NCBI GenBank assembly: GCA_038256935.1 | Contig: JBBSJV010000069.1 | Span: 1 to 7,802, forward strand | Direction: 5' to 3' | Source of the DNA: JBBSJV01 sp038256935 | Lineage (GTDB): Bacteria; Patescibacteriota; JACMRA01 | DNA length: 7,802 bases | Shown here: piece by piece, positions 5,932-7,802 of the stretch | Position numbering within the stretch: the first letter of the stretch is position 1 | How the letters are laid out: every line of letters starts with the position of its first letter | The notes under the pieces: generated by a model | Database searches by the model: none | The model's input: only the letters and a program-made list of their open reading frames with translations | Told to the model about the DNA's origin: nothing | Made by a program: the position numbers and the translations under genes

Positions 5932-5951
5932 ATACTCAGAATAAAAACAAT

Positions 5952-6671
5952 ATGACTGAAAATACATCAAATACAGGATACATCGGCTCAATTGTAGCTA
6001 ACAGTGATCCCCTTACTCGCTCCGCTTTTATGCGCAAGACTTTTATCACACTTGCTCTGGCATTATTAGCATTTGTGGGGGTTTGTTATGGTTTAGTAGT
6101 AACAGATCTTGGACTTGGAATTGCAAACTTACTATTTGGCAACAGTTGGGGAATTTTTGCAAGTTTATTGCTATTTATGGGGGTTTCAGCAGTTGCTACA
6201 AACCTTGCTTATCAATCCTTTAATCCTGCAGTACAAATGTTAGGCCTTGGGATTTATATCATTATTCAAGCACTGCTATTTTTACCAATGCTGATCTATG
6301 CAGCTGCTTTTGTAGGTGGTGAAGTGTTATTATACGCTGGTATTGCAACCACTGCTCTTGCAGGAGGGCTGATATTTTTAGCTCTTATCAATAAAGTTGA
6401 TTTTAACTTTCTAAATGGATTTTTGATCTTAGGCGGAATCGCTGCTACTATCACAGTATTTGCAGCCATTATCTTCCAATTCAACCTCGGAGTCTGGTTC
6501 TCACTGCTTATGATTCTGTTTGCATGTGGAGCGATCTTAAAAGACGTTTCTGACATCAAATATAGATTTCACACCACTCAACACATAGCAGCTGCTCTAG
6601 CTTTATTTGCTTCAATTGCCCTTTTACTATTTTACGTACTTAGACTTTTGTTGCAATTTACCAGAGATTAA
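5952..6671 (+). CDS. BAX inhibitor-1 (BI-1/YccA-like, UPF0005) membrane protein
   Basis: A 239-residue, almost wholly hydrophobic protein with about seven membrane segments. A short polar N-terminus ends in FMRKTF (26-31), the family's entry motif before the first helix (about 30-50). Further helices run to the C-terminus. Bacterial BI-1 proteins such as B. subtilis YetJ form a pH-dependent calcium leak in the inner membrane, gated by two aspartates in the last two helices. Here the first survives as D198 in LKDVSDI. In the last helix the usual LY-x-D-I pattern reads LFASIALLLF, with Ser (S221) where the second Asp is expected. The Q210 and the LRLL ending fit the family. The gene is monocistronic, with a strong promoter (5903-5931) upstream and an intrinsic terminator (6701-6723) after it. 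A physiological role, perhaps in stress or ion balance, is only inferred. Confidence 0.85.
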   Translation: MTENTSNTGYIGSIVANSDPLTRSAFMRKTFITLALALLAFVGVCYGLVVTDLGLGIANLLFGNSWGIFASLLLFMGVSAVATNLAYQSFNPAVQMLGLGIYIIIQALLFLPMLIYAAAFVGGEVLLYAGIATTALAGGLIFLALINKVDFNFLNGFLILGGIAATITVFAAIIFQFNLGVWFSLLMILFACGAILKDVSDIKYRFHTTQHIAAALALFASIALLLFYVLRLLLQFTRD

Positions 6672-6700
6672 TCATTTGCAAAATATACTTGCTTGTCCTA

Positions 6701-6723
6701 GCCCGCCTAATCGCGGGTTTTTT
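6701..6723 (+). terminator. Rho-independent terminator of the BAX-inhibitor gene
   Basis: A GC-rich stem CCCGC (6702-6706)/GCGGG (6713-6717), extended by a G-T pair, with a 6-nt loop (CTAATC), is followed by six T (6718-6723). It lies 30 bp after the TAA at 6671. It is the only classical intrinsic terminator in the window. Confidence 0.88.
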
Positions 6724-6724
6724 G

Positions 6725-6754
6725 TTGACCAAGTTGTGTCTTTACAGTTATATC
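6725..6754 (+). promoter_or_regulatory. Possible promoter of the Mur ligase gene
   Basis: TTGACC (6725-6730) starts just after the terminator's T-run. TATATC follows at 6749-6754 after an 18-bp spacer. The expected start of transcription would fall close to the ATG at 6763, so the message would have almost no leader. No Shine-Dalgarno is seen. A GTG at 6736 is an alternative start that would overlap the promoter. Confidence 0.4.
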
Positions 6755-6762
6755 TAAATAAT

Positions 6763-7802
6763 ATGTATCTGGACGTTTTTTTATTGCCTTTTGTAGTCTT
6801 ATTTTTACCAATCATTACCAAGCAACTGTTACTATGGATGTATATCTGGCAACTCAAAGAGTATCGCGGAGATAAGATGCAGGATTACTTTAGCCTCAAA
6901 GAATCTAGTAAAGTCATTATGGACAAATGGACTGTGGCTAGACTTGTTATATTGATCTTTGGTGGAGTTTTATTGCTTGTTGACTCGATAAATAGTAATA
7001 TTATTAATCCAGTTTTTCTAACTATTATAACCTATGGCATTATTTTTACCATGGCTTTAGAGACTTTGGAGTTTTGTGGTAAGCTCTACTTTAAAAGAAA
7101 AATCTTAAGACCTAAGTTCTCAAATAAAGCCAAGCTTCATACTTTACTATCATTTGTAACAGCTATTATTATACTACCTTGGATATTAGAATCCAACTCA
7201 TTATTTCTAAATCTTCTAATCTTTAATCTGATTATTTTAATTATTCCAATTATCATTGCTTATTGGCTACTAGCCATGTTTCCGATCGATTATTGGATTA
7301 AACTCAAAGTTTTTGAAAAAGCTCGCCGCCACAGACAACAATTTAATGAATTAGAAACCATTGCCATCTCTGGTGCCTACGGCAAATCTAGTGTCAAAGA
7401 ATATGTCAGCCATATATTATCTAGTAATCACAAGGTCATGTTTAATCACAAGAACCAAAATTCTAACGTGAGTTGTGCTAGGTGGACCATGAAACTAGAT
7501 AAAACAATTAAGTTCTTTGTCTGTGAATTAGGTGCCTACAAAAAAGGTGATGGCATCGAAATTAGTAAGTTTATCAGACCAACTGCATCGATTATAACAG
7601 GTCTTAACATCCAGCACTATAGTTTGTTTGGATCAGAGCAAAATATCATAGACGCTGAGAGTGAGTCCCTTCATTTTCTAGCTGATGGAGAACCAGTGTT
7701 TCTAAACTGGTCTAGTCCTATGGTCAGAGAAGTCAAAATCCCTAGAGATCTAAAAGTCATAAAATATGGATACATTGATGATATAAAAGATGCTAAAGGT
7801 TA
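6763..7802 (+). CDS. Membrane-fused Mur ligase, MurF-like, 3' end cut by the window
   Basis: At least 346 residues; the gene runs off the right edge. The N-terminal 180 residues carry about four or five membrane segments (about 4-28, 58-74, 82-100, 127-142, 147-172), with a WQLKEYRGDK cytoplasmic stretch after the first, as in the MurF-type ligases common in Patescibacteria. The Mur central domain starts near 198. It has the ATP loop GAYGKSS (204-210), the N-x-N segment (231-235), the Mg-binding glutamate in FFVCELGAYKKG (E255), and NIQHYSLFGS with H285. MurF joins D-Ala-D-Ala to the UDP-MurNAc-tripeptide using ATP. In E. coli MurF the carbamylated lysine sits 14 residues after this histidine, within AKAKGE. 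The ungapped equivalent here is E299 in DAESES, while the following E301 is kept. The ligase C-terminal domain lies beyond the window. It could be true MurF or a related amide ligase. Confidence 0.85.
   Translation, partial: MYLDVFLLPFVVLFLPIITKQLLLWMYIWQLKEYRGDKMQDYFSLKESSKVIMDKWTVARLVILIFGGVLLLVDSINSNIINPVFLTIITYGIIFTMALETLEFCGKLYFKRKILRPKFSNKAKLHTLLSFVTAIIILPWILESNSLFLNLLIFNLIILIIPIIIAYWLLAMFPIDYWIKLKVFEKARRHRQQFNELETIAISGAYGKSSVKEYVSHILSSNHKVMFNHKNQNSNVSCARWTMKLDKTIKFFVCELGAYKKGDGIEISKFIRPTASIITGLNIQHYSLFGSEQNIIDAESESLHFLADGEPVFLNWSSPMVREVKIPRDLKVIKYGYIDDIKDAKG

Noticed and set aside
6296..6559. Minus-strand open frame of 87 codons inside the BAX-inhibitor gene
   Set aside because: It is the antisense shadow of hydrophobic helices, with low-complexity Pro/Ala/Lys content.
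6672..6857. Minus-strand open frame of 61 codons
   Set aside because: It spans the intrinsic terminator, the promoter and the first codons of the Mur ligase gene.

Overview
This AT-rich window comes from a bacterium that uses TGA as a stop: the PH-domain gene ends in TGA, and no gene shows internal TGA codons where a residue is needed. The mix of genes suggests a small-genome bacterium of the Patescibacteria/CPR type. It includes a Mur ligase fused to a multi-pass membrane N-terminus, a short BAX-inhibitor-1 protein, an HtpX protease, a Trm9-like methyltransferase and several small single-pass proteins of unknown family. Most starts lack a clear Shine-Dalgarno. The placement is inferred from gene style, not from a marker gene.

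Layout. Positions 1-1195 hold a promoter-like region and a secreted protein of unknown family with a clear Sec signal peptide. Positions 1369-2115 (minus) hold a cysteine- and aromatic-rich orphan protein, divergent from a small membrane-anchored bacterial PH-domain protein (2202-2567). That gene converges almost end to end on a 69-residue acidic protein (2571-2780, minus). Then comes HtpX (2882-3763). Positions 3764-4147 contain no intact gene but do hold palindromic, repeat-like DNA and a possible gene remnant. A two-gene minus-strand operon (4953 down to 4148) encodes two short membrane-anchored proteins that look like diverged relatives. It shares a 40-bp divergent promoter region with a Trm9-like methyltransferase (4994-5752). 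A MITE-like inverted-repeat element (5768-5871) separates this from a BAX-inhibitor-1 gene (5952-6671), which has a strong promoter and a Rho-independent terminator. The window ends inside a Mur ligase gene (from 6763).

Common theme. Much of the content is cell-envelope related: a secreted protein, a membrane PH-domain protein, a membrane protease for quality control, a BI-1 channel-like protein, two anchored exoproteins and a peptidoglycan-type ligase. The genes are mostly separate transcription units, so no single pathway is shown. The most notable details are residue changes at family-defining positions: Glu in place of the carbamylated Lys in the Mur ligase, and Ser in place of the second Asp of the BI-1 pH sensor. 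The paralogous anchored pair and the repeat elements come next.
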